Source: Methylobacter sp.
Lineage (GTDB): Bacteria > Pseudomonadota > Gammaproteobacteria > Methylococcales > Methylomonadaceae
Reading direction: 5' to 3'
DNA length: 64,000 nucleotides
NCBI GenBank assembly: GCA_030699385.1
Contig: JAUYMY010000073.1
Location: 1 to 64,000 of the forward strand
In this document: one piece after another, positions 39,172-49,787 of the stretch
Layout: each line of letters starts with the position of its first letter
Position numbering within the stretch: the first letter of the stretch is position 1
Position numbers and translations under genes: made by a program
Notes under the pieces: model-generated
Database searches by the model: none
What the model was told of the DNA's origin: nothing
The model's input: only the letters and a program-made list of their open reading frames with translations

Positions 39172-40422
39172 TTGAACGACATCCCCCTTAGTATGCTATT
39201 TGGCATACTGGCTGCTATGCTTATTCTTTCGGCCTTTTTTTCCGGCACGGAAACCGCCTTAATGACGCTAAACCGCTATCGTTTAAGGCATCTGGTCAAA
39301 CTAAAACATTCCGGCGCAATCAAGGCGCAGCGTTTGCTGCAACGCCCCGACCGCTTACTGGGCCTGATTTTACTGTGCAATAATTTTGTCAATAATTTCG
39401 CCTCCTCAATAGCCACCGTCATTGCGATTAAGCTGTTCGCCGACGAAGAATCTGCCGTACCGATTGCCGCCGGCATTTTGACCATCATAATGCTGATTTT
39501 CTCGGAAGTGACACCTAAGACCGTTGCCGCCGTCAAACCAGAGCTCATGGCTTTTCCGGGCGCCTGGATCTACACCCCGTTATTAAAAATACTGTATCCC
39601 ATCGTCTGGTTCGTCAATTTATTTGTCAGCCTATTGCTGCGTATCATCGGCATCGATGTCAAAAAAAACCGCCCCGAAACGCTCAATAAAGACGAATTAA
39701 AAAGCATCATCAGCGATGCAGAAAGCCTAATGCCGCCCCGCTACCAAAAAATGCTGATGGGCATACTCGACCTCGAATCGGCCACCGTTGAAGACATCAT
39801 GACGCCGCGCAATGAAGTCATTGGCATTGACCTTGAGTCGACAATTGACGACATCATCAGCCAGCTTAAAACCAGCCCGCATACCCGATTACCGGTCTAC
39901 AAAACCAGCATCGACCGTATTATCGGCTTCCTACATTTAAGAAAAGTGCTGGCGCTGATCAATTTGCCGGATTTTGACAAACAAACCATCATTAGCTGCC
40001 TAGACAAACCTAGCTTTATTCCCGAAAGCACCCCGGTGCATAACCAAATGCAACGCTTTAAACATGAAAAAAACCGCATCGGTTTGGTCGTCGATGAATA
40101 TGGCGATGTGCAGGGACTGGTGACACTCGATGACTTATTACAGGAAATTGTGGGCGAACTGATTACCGACGACGACGCCGTCAGAGTGCAAAGCGACGGC
40201 AGTTTTCTGGTTGACGCCAACATCACCATCCGCGAACTCAACCGCATTAACCAATGGTCGCTGCCGACAGAAGGCCCGAAAACGCTGAACGGGCTGATCA
40301 TTGAATTCATGGAAACGATACCGGAAATCGGCACCAGCATTAAATTACACGGATACATTCTGGAAATCATCAAACGGGATGAAAACAGCGTTAAGCTAGT
40401 CAAGTTTATGTCCAGACAATAG
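39172..40422 (+). CDS. CNNM/CorC-family transport-associated membrane protein
   Basis: This 416-residue protein resembles E. coli YfjD (CorB): an N-terminal DUF21/CNNM membrane domain (ILSAFFSGTETALMTLNRYR, IIMLIFSEVTPKTVAAVKP), a pair of CBS domains starting at VEDIMTPRNEVIGIDLEST (near residue 205), and a C-terminal CorC_HlyC domain (SDGSFLVDANITIRELNRIN). Such proteins are linked to Mg2+ or Co2+ efflux. The start used is TTG; the next ATG is seven codons on and has no better ribosome binding site. A tandem FHA gene follows on the same strand. Confidence 0.9.
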   Translation: MNDIPLSMLFGILAAMLILSAFFSGTETALMTLNRYRLRHLVKLKHSGAIKAQRLLQRPDRLLGLILLCNNFVNNFASSIATVIAIKLFADEESAVPIAAGILTIIMLIFSEVTPKTVAAVKPELMAFPGAWIYTPLLKILYPIVWFVNLFVSLLLRIIGIDVKKNRPETLNKDELKSIISDAESLMPPRYQKMLMGILDLESATVEDIMTPRNEVIGIDLESTIDDIISQLKTSPHTRLPVYKTSIDRIIGFLHLRKVLALINLPDFDKQTIISCLDKPSFIPESTPVHNQMQRFKHEKNRIGLVVDEYGDVQGLVTLDDLLQEIVGELITDDDAVRVQSDGSFLVDANITIRELNRINQWSLPTEGPKTLNGLIIEFMETIPEIGTSIKLHGYILEIIKRDENSVKLVKFMSRQ

Positions 40423-40532
40423 ACCGTCAATGCCAAAGAAAAGACATTATCAGCAAAAAAATCGAATTTCTTGAATAACTAAAATAATACCGACTATAAT
40501 CAAAATCTATTTACAGCTGCATCACCAATTCA

Positions 40533-41162
40533 ATGGCAAAACTCACTGTTTTTTTTAAAGATAAGGCAATCCATTCAAGTGTATTTGAAAACGGCATTGC
40601 CCATATCGGACGCGATGAAACCAACGATTTGACCATTGATAGCCTGGCAGTCGCCCCGGCTCACGCCGTCATCATTATTCGCGACAACGATTGCACTATT
40701 AAGCAGCTCAATGATGAATTCCCGCTGATCGTCAACGGCGAAAGAGTCAAAACCTGCAAGCTCAACAACAACGATACCCTATCCATGGGTAAACATGACA
40801 TCATCTTCAATACGACAGAATCAATGGAAGCGCCCAGACGTCCTGTTGATGACGATGTAAAATCGCTTAATAAGGAACTTGGCAGCGAGGCGCACACAAC
40901 GTCTACAGCCAATTTACAAGTGCTAAACGGCAACAATATCGGCAAAATCCTGCAATTAAAAAATGCGATGACCCGGCTCGGTCATAACGGCAGTGGCGTC
41001 ATTGCCATCTCAAAAAGAAAAGACGGCTATTTCGTTTCGGTGCTGGAAAACAGCGGCACCATCACCCTAAACAACGTCCCCATTGATGACAAGCTACTGC
41101 GCTTAAACACCAACGACATTCTGGTCATTGACAACACCTCGCTGCAATTTTTTTCCAGTTAA
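40533..41162 (+). CDS. Tandem FHA-domain protein
   Basis: FHA domains bind phosphothreonine peptides. In this 209-residue cytoplasmic protein, residues 1-92 form a clear FHA domain (AHIGRDETNDLTIDS, VAPAHAVI, PLIVNGERVKT). After a polar linker, residues about 127-207 repeat the fold (GKILQLKNAMTRLGHNG, SGTITLNNVPIDDKLLRL, NDILVIDNTSLQF), though the second copy lacks the usual GR-S-H pattern and may only be structural. No Ser/Thr kinase lies in the window. It follows the CorC-like gene by 110 bases and may be a separate unit. Confidence 0.85.
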   Translation: MAKLTVFFKDKAIHSSVFENGIAHIGRDETNDLTIDSLAVAPAHAVIIIRDNDCTIKQLNDEFPLIVNGERVKTCKLNNNDTLSMGKHDIIFNTTESMEAPRRPVDDDVKSLNKELGSEAHTTSTANLQVLNGNNIGKILQLKNAMTRLGHNGSGVIAISKRKDGYFVSVLENSGTITLNNVPIDDKLLRLNTNDILVIDNTSLQFFSS

Positions 41163-41226
41163 GATACATCGTAACGTCTCATTACTCGCGGCAACATCAA
41201 ATCTCTCAACCCAGACAGGTCTTTAT

Positions 41227-41280
41227 TCACCACGAAGGACACGAAGAGCACGAAGCTTCATTCTTCATGTCCTGTGGTGA
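41227..41280. repeat. Dispersed palindromic CACGAAG repeat, copy 1
   Basis: Arms TCACCAC and GTGGTGA, extended by AGGACA/TGTCCT, enclose CACGAAG-type units. It lies between the convergent FHA and metZ genes and could work as a bidirectional terminator. It shares its motif with the copies near 42516, 52639, 52885 and 59587. Confidence 0.75.
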
Positions 41281-41298
41281 TGATCTTAAATCGCCGCT

Positions 41299-42483
41299 TT
41301 ATAAGCCCCTTAAAATATCTTTTTTAATATCTTCAATATTTTCCAGCCCGACTGAAAGCCTGACCAAGCCGTCTTTAATGCCTGCTGCTGCCCGGACTTC
41401 AGGCGTTAATCGGCCATGCGTGGTAGTGGCCGGATGGGTGATAGTGGTTTTGACATCGCCCAGATTGGCGGTAATCGACAGCAAAGCGGTGGCGTCGATC
41501 AGTTTCCAGGCATGATCCTTACCGCCGGTCAGTTCAAAACTGACGATGCCGCCGAAATGGCTTTGCTGGCGTGCGGCCAATTGGTGCTGCGCATGGGACG
41601 GCAAGCCGGGGTAGTGGACTTTGTCCACGCCGGTTTGTTTCTCCAGCCAACGGGCCAGTTCAAAAGCGTTGTCGCAATGCGCCTTCATCCTGATTGCCAA
41701 AGTTTCCAGGCCGGACAAAAACACCCAGGCATTGAAAGGGCTCATGGTCGAACCGCCGGTGCGCAAATACGGATAAATATGCTTTTCTATAATCTCATCA
41801 CTGGCAACAACGGCACCGCCGACACAGCGTCCCTGCCCGTCTATGTATTTGGTGGCCGAATGGACGATAATATCCGCGCCCAGTTCCAAAGGCTTTTGCA
41901 GCGCAGGCGTACAAAAACAATTGTCAACAACCAACAAACAGCCGTGTTTATGCGCAATGTCGGCAAGCAGCGAAATATCGGCAATTTCAGTCAACGGATT
42001 GGACGGCGTTTCCAGAAACAGAAACCGGGTATTGGGTTTAATCGCCGCTTCCCAGGCCGCGCTATCAATCAAATCGACAAAATCGGTAGTCACGCCGAAT
42101 TTGCCGAAATAATTCTGGAACATCAACACAGTATTGCCGAACACGCCGCGCGAACAGACCACATGGTCACCGGCTTTAAGCAAGCCCATGCCGACCGCCA
42201 TAATCGCCGCCATGCCTGACGAAAACGCCAGACAGCGTTCGCCTTTCTCCATTAACGCCAGCCTTTCCTGAAACGCGCTCACGGTGGGGTTGGTAAAACG
42301 CGAGTAAATGTTGCCGGGCTTTTGTCCGGTAAAACGCAAAGCGGCCTCTTCCGCACTCTTGAACACATAACTGGAAGTAGTAAAAATCGGGATGCTGTGT
42401 TCGTCTTCGTGGGTGCGCCGATGCCCTGCCCTGATGGCCTGAGTTTCCAGTGTGTAGTCGTTCCAGTTAATGTCGTCTGTCAT
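41299..42483 (-). CDS. metZ: O-succinylhomoserine sulfhydrylase MetZ
   Basis: MetZ makes homocysteine directly from O-succinylhomoserine and sulfide in methionine synthesis. The 394 residues are a Cys/Met-metabolism PLP enzyme: YSRFTNPTVSAFQERLALME (near residue 60), CLAFSSGMAAIMAV, LFLETPSNPL, DNCFCTPALQKPL and the PLP lysine in SATKYIDGQGRCVGG. The call of MetZ over MetB rests on the purF-metZ linkage found in Pseudomonas and on the family look; substrate cannot be proven from sequence alone. Confidence 0.92.
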   Translation of the reverse strand: MTDDINWNDYTLETQAIRAGHRRTHEDEHSIPIFTTSSYVFKSAEEAALRFTGQKPGNIYSRFTNPTVSAFQERLALMEKGERCLAFSSGMAAIMAVGMGLLKAGDHVVCSRGVFGNTVLMFQNYFGKFGVTTDFVDLIDSAAWEAAIKPNTRFLFLETPSNPLTEIADISLLADIAHKHGCLLVVDNCFCTPALQKPLELGADIIVHSATKYIDGQGRCVGGAVVASDEIIEKHIYPYLRTGGSTMSPFNAWVFLSGLETLAIRMKAHCDNAFELARWLEKQTGVDKVHYPGLPSHAQHQLAARQQSHFGGIVSFELTGGKDHAWKLIDATALLSITANLGDVKTTITHPATTTHGRLTPEVRAAAGIKDGLVRLSVGLENIEDIKKDILRGL

Positions 42484-42515
42484 GGTTATATATATTTGTT
42501 AAAAGCATTTTATTC

Positions 42516-42586
42516 ACCACGAAGTACACGGAGCGGAGCGCACGAAGGTAATTATTTTTCTTCGTGCTTTTCGTGTCCTTCGTGGT
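42516..42586. repeat. Dispersed palindromic CACGAAG repeat, copy 2
   Basis: ACCACGAAG (42516-42524) is matched by CTTCGTGGT (42578-42586), with further TTCGTGCTTTTCGTG units inside. It fills most of the gap between metZ and purF. Same family as copies near 41227 and 59587. Confidence 0.8.
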
Positions 42587-42633
42587 AAAAAATTTCTTCA
42601 ATTAGTTAAAAAACGTTATCTACCGGCTTATCC

Positions 42634-44142
42634 TCAATCCCCATTCTGCATACCGATAATGAAGCTTTCCGAGTTCCGGCTTCCCTGTGCGCTGTCATTA
42701 CGCAACGCTTCGGTGCGCTCCAAATAGGCGTCGTCAATATCGCCGGTGATATATTTTTTGCTGAAACAGGAGGTGTCAAAATGCTGGATATCCCTGTTAC
42801 CTTTACCCACCGCATCAATCAAATCACCCAAATCCTGATAAATGACCCGGTCTGCGCCTATTGCCGTACAGACCTCGTCTTCGGTGCGGTCATGGGCAAT
42901 CAGCTCATTGGCGGCCGGCATGTCGATGCCGTAAACATTGGGGTAGCGCACCGGCGGTGCAGCAGAGGCAAAATATACTTTCTTGGCACCGGCATCACGC
43001 GCCATTTGAATAATCTGCGCGGAGGTTGTGCCTCTGACGATGGAATCGTCCACCAGCAACACATTCTTGCCTTCAAACTCAAGACCGATGGCGTTTAACT
43101 TTTGCCTGACCGATTTTTCCCGCATTTTCTGCCCCGGCATAATAAAAGTCCGGCCAATGTAGCGGTTTTTGATAAAGCCTTCGCGGTACTTGACGCCCAG
43201 ACTGTTTGCCATCTGTAAAGCCGCTGTCCGGCTAGTGTCAGGGATCGGAATCACTACATCGATGTCATGGTCAGGCCATTCCCTCAACACTTTTTGCGCC
43301 AATTTTTCGCCCATACGCAAGCGCGCCTTGTACACCGAAATGCGGTCAATAATCGAATCCGGCCGGGCAAAATAAACATATTCAAAAATGCACGGGCAAT
43401 GGTCTATTTTTTCTGCACATTGCTGGGTGTGCAAAACGCCGGTTTTTTCAATAAACACCGCTTCGCCGGGCGCTATATCCCTGACTAGGTCAAAACCCAA
43501 CACATCGAGGGCGACGCTTTCCGATGCCAGCATGAACTCCGGGCCTTGTTCAGACTGCCTTGTGCCAAAAACAATAGGCCGAATACCATGAGGATCTCTA
43601 AAGCCTAAAATACCGAATCCGGCAATCATAATGACAACCGCATAAGCGCCGCGACAACGGCGATGTACACCGGCAACCGCCTTGAAAACATCGTCCACGG
43701 TCAAATGCAATTTGCCCAGGCTTTGCAATTCGTGGGCAAAGGCATTCAACAGCACTTCGGAATCAGAATCGGTGTTGATATGACGCTGATCTTCTACGAA
43801 CAGCGCTTTTTTTAGCTCTTCGGTGTTAGTCAAATTGCCGTTGTGCGCCAGCGTCAAGCCAAAAGGGGAGTTCACATAAAAAGGCTGTGCTTCAGCAGAA
43901 CTGGTGCACCCCGCCGTTGGATAGCGCACATGAGCTATGCCCATATTGCCTTTTAATTTCAGCATTTGGGCATTGGTAAAGACATCGCGGGTCAAGCCGT
44001 TTTCCTTGCGTAAATGCAGCCGCCCGCCCTCGCAAGTGACGATGCCCGCGGCGTCCTGGCCTCGGTGTTGCAACACTGTCAGGGCATCATATAAATCCTG
44101 ATTAACAGTCTGATGTGAAACGATAGCAGCAATACCACACAT
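42634..44142 (-). CDS. purF: Amidophosphoribosyltransferase
   Basis: PurF makes phosphoribosylamine from PRPP and glutamine, the first step of purine synthesis. The 502 residues begin [10 protein letters not shown] with the N-terminal nucleophile Cys2, followed by [12 protein letters not shown]. The phosphoribosyltransferase part has [16 protein letters not shown] and the PRPP loop [18 protein letters not shown]. It overlaps the cvpA stop by one base, as in the E. coli and Pseudomonas cvpA-purF operons. Confidence 0.97.
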   Translation of the reverse strand: MCGIAAIVSHQTVNQDLYDALTVLQHRGQDAAGIVTCEGGRLHLRKENGLTRDVFTNAQMLKLKGNMGIAHVRYPTAGCTSSAEAQPFYVNSPFGLTLAHNGNLTNTEELKKALFVEDQRHINTDSDSEVLLNAFAHELQSLGKLHLTVDDVFKAVAGVHRRCRGAYAVVIMIAGFGILGFRDPHGIRPIVFGTRQSEQGPEFMLASESVALDVLGFDLVRDIAPGEAVFIEKTGVLHTQQCAEKIDHCPCIFEYVYFARPDSIIDRISVYKARLRMGEKLAQKVLREWPDHDIDVVIPIPDTSRTAALQMANSLGVKYREGFIKNRYIGRTFIMPGQKMREKSVRQKLNAIGLEFEGKNVLLVDDSIVRGTTSAQIIQMARDAGAKKVYFASAAPPVRYPNVYGIDMPAANELIAHDRTEDEVCTAIGADRVIYQDLGDLIDAVGKGNRDIQHFDTSCFSKKYITGDIDDAYLERTEALRNDSAQGSRNSESFIIGMQNGD

Positions 44143-44669
44143 TATTTTTTAACCTGTATTGTTTTGTAGGAAGTAACAGAAGAAGTCGCGGCGAGTCGCG
44201 CCGGGTCTGATGAAATATGATCTCGCAACCAGAGCGCGAGCGATTGAACCGGTGGAATCAAGACTGATTCATTCCGCCAGGAATCTTTGGACAAAGGCGT
44301 CGACCCTGCCACTGTAATCACGACAAGAACAACAATGCTGCCGCGAAGCAAACCGCTTACCATGCCGCCGAAACGGTCGATAAAGTTCAGTTGTTTTTTT
44401 TCAACCAACACACCCAATAAAAAGCCGATTAAACCGCCTAGGGTCAAGGTGATTGCAAATAAAACGATAAAAGAGGCTGCCAATCTGGCTGAGGGCTGCT
44501 TAACAACGGATTCCAGCAAAACCGAAAACTCGCGACTAAATCGCAGACTCACCCAAGTTGCCAGCGCCCAGAATACCAACGAAAAAACTTCCTTAATAGA
44601 GCCGCGTAACGCTCCGATGACCACCGTAATAAAAACCACCCCGCTAAGGGTAAAATCTATCCAAATCAT
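44142..44669 (-). CDS. cvpA: Colicin V production protein homologue CvpA
   Basis: CvpA is a small inner-membrane protein needed for colicin V export in E. coli and for envelope integrity elsewhere. The chosen ATG at 44669 gives 175 residues beginning [20 protein letters not shown], the family start; an upstream in-frame ATG would run into the SPOR gene. Four hydrophobic helices are visible (for example [20 protein letters not shown]). It lies between the SPOR-domain gene and purF. Confidence 0.93.
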   Translation of the reverse strand: MIWIDFTLSGVVFITVVIGALRGSIKEVFSLVFWALATWVSLRFSREFSVLLESVVKQPSARLAASFIVLFAITLTLGGLIGFLLGVLVEKKQLNFIDRFGGMVSGLLRGSIVVLVVITVAGSTPLSKDSWRNESVLIPPVQSLALWLRDHISSDPARLAATSSVTSYKTIQVKK

Positions 44670-44685
44670 ACAGCAATTTAGGCTA

Positions 44686-45483
44686 TCACTCGGCAAGCAG
44701 AATGGCGTCAATATTTTGCTTATCCAATCTTGACTTCATCGCCGCCGCTTTTTTCTTATCCAGTTCAGGGCCAATCCGAAGCCGGTACGTGGCGCCTTTA
44801 TCGGTTTTAACGGTATCCAGTGACACCGGCAAACCTTGATCATGCAAACTATTCCACAGCGACATGGCATTTTCTTTCTTACTGAAACTACCCAATTGAA
44901 TATACCAGCGCTCCAATTTTGCCGGCGCTTTCGCTTCCACAGCCGGTTTTTTCGGTTCGGCTATCGCTTCAATTATCTTTTTTGCCGCAGCAGGCGGTTT
45001 AACAGCCTCGGCTTCCTTAGCAGGCTGCGGCGGTTTCTTTACCGCTGGCGCCAACGGTTCCGCCGCTTTAGGCTTGGTTTTGGGCACTACTGCTTGTACC
45101 ACCGGTTTTTTTGCCGGCAATGCTGGCGCAGGTTCTGCAAAATCCCCCTCACCGGAATCATCATAACCTGCCGATTCGGCGTATAAAGGCTCGCCGGCCG
45201 AGCGCTCCGGTTTCAACTGACTGGCTTCAGGTTCAGCCATTTCTTCAGTCGCAACCGTATCAGTAGATAAAGGCTCTTCTTCGATCGGTTTTAACACCTG
45301 ATCGGCACCGGTCGGCAATTGTTTATTGGCCGTCCCCGAATCAGCAGGCGCAGGAATACTCAGCTCACTGACTAATTGGCCGCTGTTATCGACAGGATCA
45401 TCAAACAGCATAGGAATAAAAATTGCACACAGCGCCGTCACCACGACGGCACCTATCAAACGTTGTTTTAATTCATGATCCAT
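44686..45483 (-). CDS. dedD: SPOR-domain cell-division protein (DedD-like)
   Basis: SPOR domains bind glycan strands without stem peptides at the division septum. The 265-residue protein has a short cytoplasmic start, one membrane helix (LIGAVVVTALCAIFIPMLF, residues 9-27), a long Pro/Ala/Lys/Glu-rich periplasmic linker, and a C-terminal SPOR domain (WYIQLGSFSKKENAMSLWNS, then YRLRIGPELDKKKAAAMKSR). Position between folC and cvpA is that of dedD in E. coli. Confidence 0.92.
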   Translation of the reverse strand: MDHELKQRLIGAVVVTALCAIFIPMLFDDPVDNSGQLVSELSIPAPADSGTANKQLPTGADQVLKPIEEEPLSTDTVATEEMAEPEASQLKPERSAGEPLYAESAGYDDSGEGDFAEPAPALPAKKPVVQAVVPKTKPKAAEPLAPAVKKPPQPAKEAEAVKPPAAAKKIIEAIAEPKKPAVEAKAPAKLERWYIQLGSFSKKENAMSLWNSLHDQGLPVSLDTVKTDKGATYRLRIGPELDKKKAAAMKSRLDKQNIDAILLAE

Positions 45484-45492
45484 TTCGTCTAC

Positions 45493-46764
45493 TCACTTAT
45501 TCTCAAATTCAACCAAGCACTCAGATACCAAAAAGAAAGATCCAAAAACCAATAACAAATCGCCTTCCCGTGACTGATTTTTTGCCGCAGAAAACGCGTC
45601 GGCAAAACCAGCAAAACCGAAAGAAACCCGAGACACCGGGCTTTGTGCAAAAATTTCCCGCATAAGCGGCTCGGTCGCTGCCCGTGGATTTGCCAACGGC
45701 GCAAAAAACCAGTCGTAAACAACGCCATTCATAATTTCAAGGACGCCGGCAATATCTTTATCTTTCATCATCGAAAAAACCGCATGTATGCGTTTATCGG
45801 GAAACACCGCCGCCACATGATCAGCCAAAGTCCTGACCGCCTGCGGATTATGCCCGACATCCAGCAGCACCGGAATTTCCCCATCAATCAGCTGAAAGCG
45901 CCCAGCCAAATGAGTCTGTTCCAAGCCTTGCCTAATTGATGTTTCAGTGACAGGCAATAACCCAGCCATTTTGTCTACTGCCAAAACAACCGCTGCTGCA
46001 TTGCGATACTGATGCTCGCCTTTTAAACCCGGTGCCGGTAATTGCAACAACTGCCGGTCTTTAGAAAACCAATCCCAACCCGTTGCTTGCTGGCTATAAC
46101 CAAAATCCTTGCCGATACAATACAACAGTGTCTGCCGGTCAATCGCGCTTTGTAGCAAAGAGTCAGGGGGGGCCGGGTCGCCGGTAATGGCGGGCATTCC
46201 AGCCCTAAAAATACCGGCTTTTTCCCGTGCAATAGCTTCCCGGGTGCCGCCCAGCCATTCGACATGGTCGATGCTGATACTGGTAATCAACGCCACATCG
46301 GGATCGATAATATTGACCGCATCCAGTCGTCCACCGAGGCCGACTTCAAGCAACTGCACATCAACCCCGGCGCGGTAAAATATGTCCAATGCCGCTAAAG
46401 TGCCGAATTCAAAATAGCTTAATGAGGTGTCGCCGCGTACCGCTTCTATGCGGGCAAAGGCCGCACAAATCAGCTCATCCGACACCGGTTTGCCGTCTAT
46501 TTTTATCCGTTCGTTATATTTCAGGATATGCGGCGAGGTATAAGCACCTACCCGATAACCCTGAGCCGTATAAATGGCTTCAAGATAGGCCACCGACGAG
46601 CCTTTGCCATTAGTGCCGCCGATAGTAAGGGTTGGCGGTTTGACATAATCAGGGTTCAGTGCATGAAAAACCTGCGCCGCCCGCTCCAAGCCCAAATCAA
46701 TGACTAAAGGATGTAAGCTTTCCTGCCACGCCAGCCAACCCTGTAGCGAATCAAAACGCATCAT
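45493..46764 (-). CDS. folC: Dihydrofolate synthase / folylpolyglutamate synthase
   Basis: FolC adds glutamate to dihydropteroate and to folates. The product shows the Mur-ligase fold: ATP-binding loop TIGGTNGKGSSVAYLEAIY (near residue 46), TSPHILKYNERIKIDG, EVGLGGRLDAVNII, SISIDHVEWLGGTREAIARE, and LDVGHNPQAVRTLADHVAA. I use the ATG at 46764 (423 residues, E. coli 422); a frame open to 46824 would overlap accD and add an unrelated Arg-rich stretch. It follows accD. Confidence 0.93.
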   Translation of the reverse strand: MMRFDSLQGWLAWQESLHPLVIDLGLERAAQVFHALNPDYVKPPTLTIGGTNGKGSSVAYLEAIYTAQGYRVGAYTSPHILKYNERIKIDGKPVSDELICAAFARIEAVRGDTSLSYFEFGTLAALDIFYRAGVDVQLLEVGLGGRLDAVNIIDPDVALITSISIDHVEWLGGTREAIAREKAGIFRAGMPAITGDPAPPDSLLQSAIDRQTLLYCIGKDFGYSQQATGWDWFSKDRQLLQLPAPGLKGEHQYRNAAAVVLAVDKMAGLLPVTETSIRQGLEQTHLAGRFQLIDGEIPVLLDVGHNPQAVRTLADHVAAVFPDKRIHAVFSMMKDKDIAGVLEIMNGVVYDWFFAPLANPRAATEPLMREIFAQSPVSRVSFGFAGFADAFSAAKNQSREGDLLLVFGSFFLVSECLVEFENK

Positions 46765-46774
46765 CCGCTGTGTG

Positions 46775-47749
46775 TCAGACGTCCTGCTTCGGCTGATGCG
46801 GGGCATCATCCGTGGCAATGCCAATAGCCTCGGTGACGTTGGTTTCCGCCTCGATTAATGGCGTAACCACCGGTATTTTTGGCGACGCCCCTTCCCTACC
46901 CGCCATCAGCATAGCCAAAATTGAGGCTATTTTATCGCGCATTTCACGCCGGTCGATAATCATATCGATAGCGCCATGCTCTTGCAAAAACTCGCTACGC
47001 TGAAAGCCTTCCGGCAATTTCTCACGCACGGTTTGCTCGATGACACGGGGGCCAGCAAAACCGATTAAAGCATTCGGTTCGGCCACATTAATATCGCCCA
47101 GCATGGCTAAACTGGCGGAAACGCCGCCCATAGTCGGGTCGGTCATAAAGGAAATATAGGGTACGCCGGCATCGGACAGCTTGGCCAATGCCGCACTGGT
47201 TTTCGCCATCTGAAATAACGAAAACAACGATTCCTGCATACGCGCGCCGCCGCTGGAGGTAAAGACAATAAACGGCACACCCAATTCCAGGCTCTTATTG
47301 ACGCCACGAACGAATTTTTCACCGACCACGGAACCCATAGAGCCGCCCATAAAACCAAAATCAAACGCAGCAGCCACAATATCGCGACCTTTTAGCTGGC
47401 CTTTCATCACCACCAGTGCATCATTTTCTTTGGTTTGTTTTTGTGCTTGGGTGATACGGTCTTTATATTTCTTGCTGTCTTTGAACCTTAACGGATCAAC
47501 CGGCTTAACCTGTTTGCCGATTTCTTCATGGCCGCCTTCATCAAGAAACATCGTCAAGCGGGTTCTGGCTGAAATGCGCATGTGGTGCTCGCATTTTGGG
47601 CAAACACTGAAATTTCTTTCCAGTTCCGTATTGTAAAGGATCGCATTACAGCTAGGGCACTTGTTCCACAAACCTTCGGGCACAGTGCCTTTTTTGCTCG
47701 ACCCTTCCGTCCTGATTGTTGACGGGATTAACTTCTCAAACCAACTCAT
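46775..47749 (-). CDS. accD: Acetyl-CoA carboxylase carboxyltransferase beta subunit
   Basis: AccD with AccA transfers the carboxyl group from biotin to acetyl-CoA, the start of fatty-acid synthesis. The 324 residues include the N-terminal zinc ribbon with CPSC (near residue 32) and CPKC (near 52), and the crotonase-type core [20 protein letters not shown] and [20 protein letters not shown] 30-residue Pro/Thr-rich tail follows the core. It stands 32 bases after trpA. Confidence 0.97.
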   Translation of the reverse strand: MSWFEKLIPSTIRTEGSSKKGTVPEGLWNKCPSCNAILYNTELERNFSVCPKCEHHMRISARTRLTMFLDEGGHEEIGKQVKPVDPLRFKDSKKYKDRITQAQKQTKENDALVVMKGQLKGRDIVAAAFDFGFMGGSMGSVVGEKFVRGVNKSLELGVPFIVFTSSGGARMQESLFSLFQMAKTSAALAKLSDAGVPYISFMTDPTMGGVSASLAMLGDINVAEPNALIGFAGPRVIEQTVREKLPEGFQRSEFLQEHGAIDMIIDRREMRDKIASILAMLMAGREGASPKIPVVTPLIEAETNVTEAIGIATDDAPHQPKQDV

Positions 47750-47781
47750 GCGTATGCCCTATGGTATTTCAGCAATATATT

Positions 47782-48588
47782 TTAAACACTGTCCATGGCT
47801 TGGCGCATGGAAGTCAATAATTCAATAATGTCTTGTTTGGCGCGTTCCTGGTCATCCAGGTTCGCTTCGATTTTGCTGATCAAGGCGCTGCCGACCACCA
47901 CACCATCACCTAATCCAGCGACAGTCTTGGCCGTTTGTGCGTCTTTGACACCAAAACCGATAGCCACCGGCAAACCGGTATTGCCCCTGATTTGATTGAG
48001 CTTGTTTTCGACATCGACGACATCCAAATGCCCGGCACCGGTCACGCCTTTTAGCGACACATAATAAAGATAACCTGAACCGACGGTATCCATCTTTTTA
48101 ATACGCTCGTCGCTGCTATTCGGCGCCAATAGGAAAATCGGATCAATACCGCGTGCCTTCAACAAGATACTGCATTCTTCGGCTTCTTCCGGCGGCAAAT
48201 CGACCGTCAACACGCCATCAATATCGGCACGTTGCGCGGCATTGGCAAAATCTTCATAGCCCATGGCTTCAATCGGGTTGACATAACCCATCAGCACCAC
48301 CGGCGTATGTTGGTTGGTTCGCCGAAATTCGCTGACGATGGTCAAGGTGCGGCGCAAACTCATTTTATGCTCCAAAGCGCGCTCGCTGGCGCGTTGGATA
48401 ACCGGCCCGTCCGCCATCGGATCGGAAAACGGGATGCCCAATTCGATCACATCGACACCAGCCTCAACCATCGCATGCATCATCGGCAAGGTGAAATCCG
48501 GTTTCGGATCGCCTGCGGTGATAAACGGGATTAAGGCCTTGCGCCCTGATTCGGCCAGGGCTTCAAAGGTAGCGGCTAATCGGCTCAT
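47782..48588 (-). CDS. trpA: Tryptophan synthase alpha chain
   Basis: TrpA cleaves indole-3-glycerol phosphate to indole, which is channelled to TrpB. The 268 residues contain [20 protein letters not shown], the catalytic Glu in [19 protein letters not shown] (near residue 50), Asp in [12 protein letters not shown], and the phosphate loop [13 protein letters not shown] and [12 protein letters not shown]. It overlaps trpB by four bases, so the two chains are made together. Confidence 0.97.
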   Translation of the reverse strand: MSRLAATFEALAESGRKALIPFITAGDPKPDFTLPMMHAMVEAGVDVIELGIPFSDPMADGPVIQRASERALEHKMSLRRTLTIVSEFRRTNQHTPVVLMGYVNPIEAMGYEDFANAAQRADIDGVLTVDLPPEEAEECSILLKARGIDPIFLLAPNSSDERIKKMDTVGSGYLYYVSLKGVTGAGHLDVVDVENKLNQIRGNTGLPVAIGFGVKDAQTAKTVAGLGDGVVVGSALISKIEANLDDQERAKQDIIELLTSMRQAMDSV

Positions 48589-49787
48589 AGTTCTATCCCC
48601 TCGCGTTGCGCTATCGTTTGCATGTCTTTATCGCCGCGACCGGACAGGCAGACAATGATAATTTCGTCTTTGCTCATAGTGGGCGCAAGCTTCATGGTGT
48701 AAGCCATCGCATGGCTTGATTCCAACGCCGGGATAATACCTTCCATTCGAGTTAGCGCATGAAAACCTGCCATCGCCTCAGTGTCGGTAATATTGACGTA
48801 TTCAGCGCGGCCGGTATCTTTCAGCCAGGCATGTTCGGGGCCTACGCCCGGATAATCCAGACCCGCCGAAATCGAATGTGTTTCGATGATTTCACCGTCG
48901 TCATCTTCCATCAGATAAGTCCGGTTGCCATGCAGAACGCCGGGGCGACCCGCACATAAAGGCGCCGAATGACGGCCGGTTTCAACGCCGTCACCCGCCG
49001 CTTCGACACCGATTATTTTGACGGAATGATCGTCAATAAACGGATAAAACAAACCGATGGCATTGGAACCGCCGCCAACACAAGCAACCAATGCATCCGG
49101 CAAACGTCCGACCTGCGCCAAACATTGCTGCTTAGCTTCGCGGCCGATAATGGTCTGAAAATCCCTGACCATCGCCGGATAAGGATGCGGGCCTGCTACC
49201 GTGCCAATAATATAAAAAGTGTTATCGACATTGGTTACCCAATCTCTGAGCGCTTCATTTAACGCATCTTTCAAGGTCTTTGACCCTGATTCAACGGCGA
49301 CAACTTTTGCGCCCAACAACTTCATCCGATACACATTTAACGATTGACGCGCCACATCGACTGCGCCCATGTAAACCACGCATTCCAATCCCAGCCTTGC
49401 GGCAACCGTCGCTGTCGCCACACCGTGTTGGCCTGCGCCGGTTTCAGCAATAATGCGGGTTTTGCCCATGCGTTTGGCCAATAAAGCCTGACCGATGGTA
49501 TTGTTTATTTTATGCGCGCCGGTATGGTTTAAATCTTCACGTTTCAGATAAATCTGCGCGCCACCCAATTCGCGACTCCAGCGTTCGGCATGATACAAAG
49601 GCGAAGGTCGGCCTACATAATGCTGCAAATCAGCGTCTAATTCCGCGATGAATTCAGGATCTTGCAAATACTGCTGATACGCCGCATTCAACTCCTGAAT
49701 CGGTGGGATCAAAGTTTCTGCGACGAACATTCCGCCATAAGGGCCAAAGTGCCCGCGTTCATCGGGCATATTATATTTTTCTGTCAT
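48585..49787 (-). CDS. trpB: Tryptophan synthase beta chain
   Basis: TrpB condenses indole with serine to tryptophan using PLP. The 400 residues hold [13 protein letters not shown], the PLP lysine in [20 protein letters not shown] (near residue 91), [17 protein letters not shown] and the glycine loop [12 protein letters not shown], and end with the serine-binding SGRGDKDM. It overlaps trpF and trpA by four bases each; trpF-trpB-trpA is a compact unit separate from trpEGDC, as in several gammaproteobacteria. Confidence 0.97.
   Translation of the reverse strand: MTEKYNMPDERGHFGPYGGMFVAETLIPPIQELNAAYQQYLQDPEFIAELDADLQHYVGRPSPLYHAERWSRELGGAQIYLKREDLNHTGAHKINNTIGQALLAKRMGKTRIIAETGAGQHGVATATVAARLGLECVVYMGAVDVARQSLNVYRMKLLGAKVVAVESGSKTLKDALNEALRDWVTNVDNTFYIIGTVAGPHPYPAMVRDFQTIIGREAKQQCLAQVGRLPDALVACVGGGSNAIGLFYPFIDDHSVKIIGVEAAGDGVETGRHSAPLCAGRPGVLHGNRTYLMEDDDGEIIETHSISAGLDYPGVGPEHAWLKDTGRAEYVNITDTEAMAGFHALTRMEGIIPALESSHAMAYTMKLAPTMSKDEIIIVCLSGRGDKDMQTIAQREGIEL

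Noticed and set aside
41416-42219. Plus-strand frame of 267 codons opposite metZ
   Set aside because: metZ is certain on the other strand; the long antisense frame follows from its codon bias.
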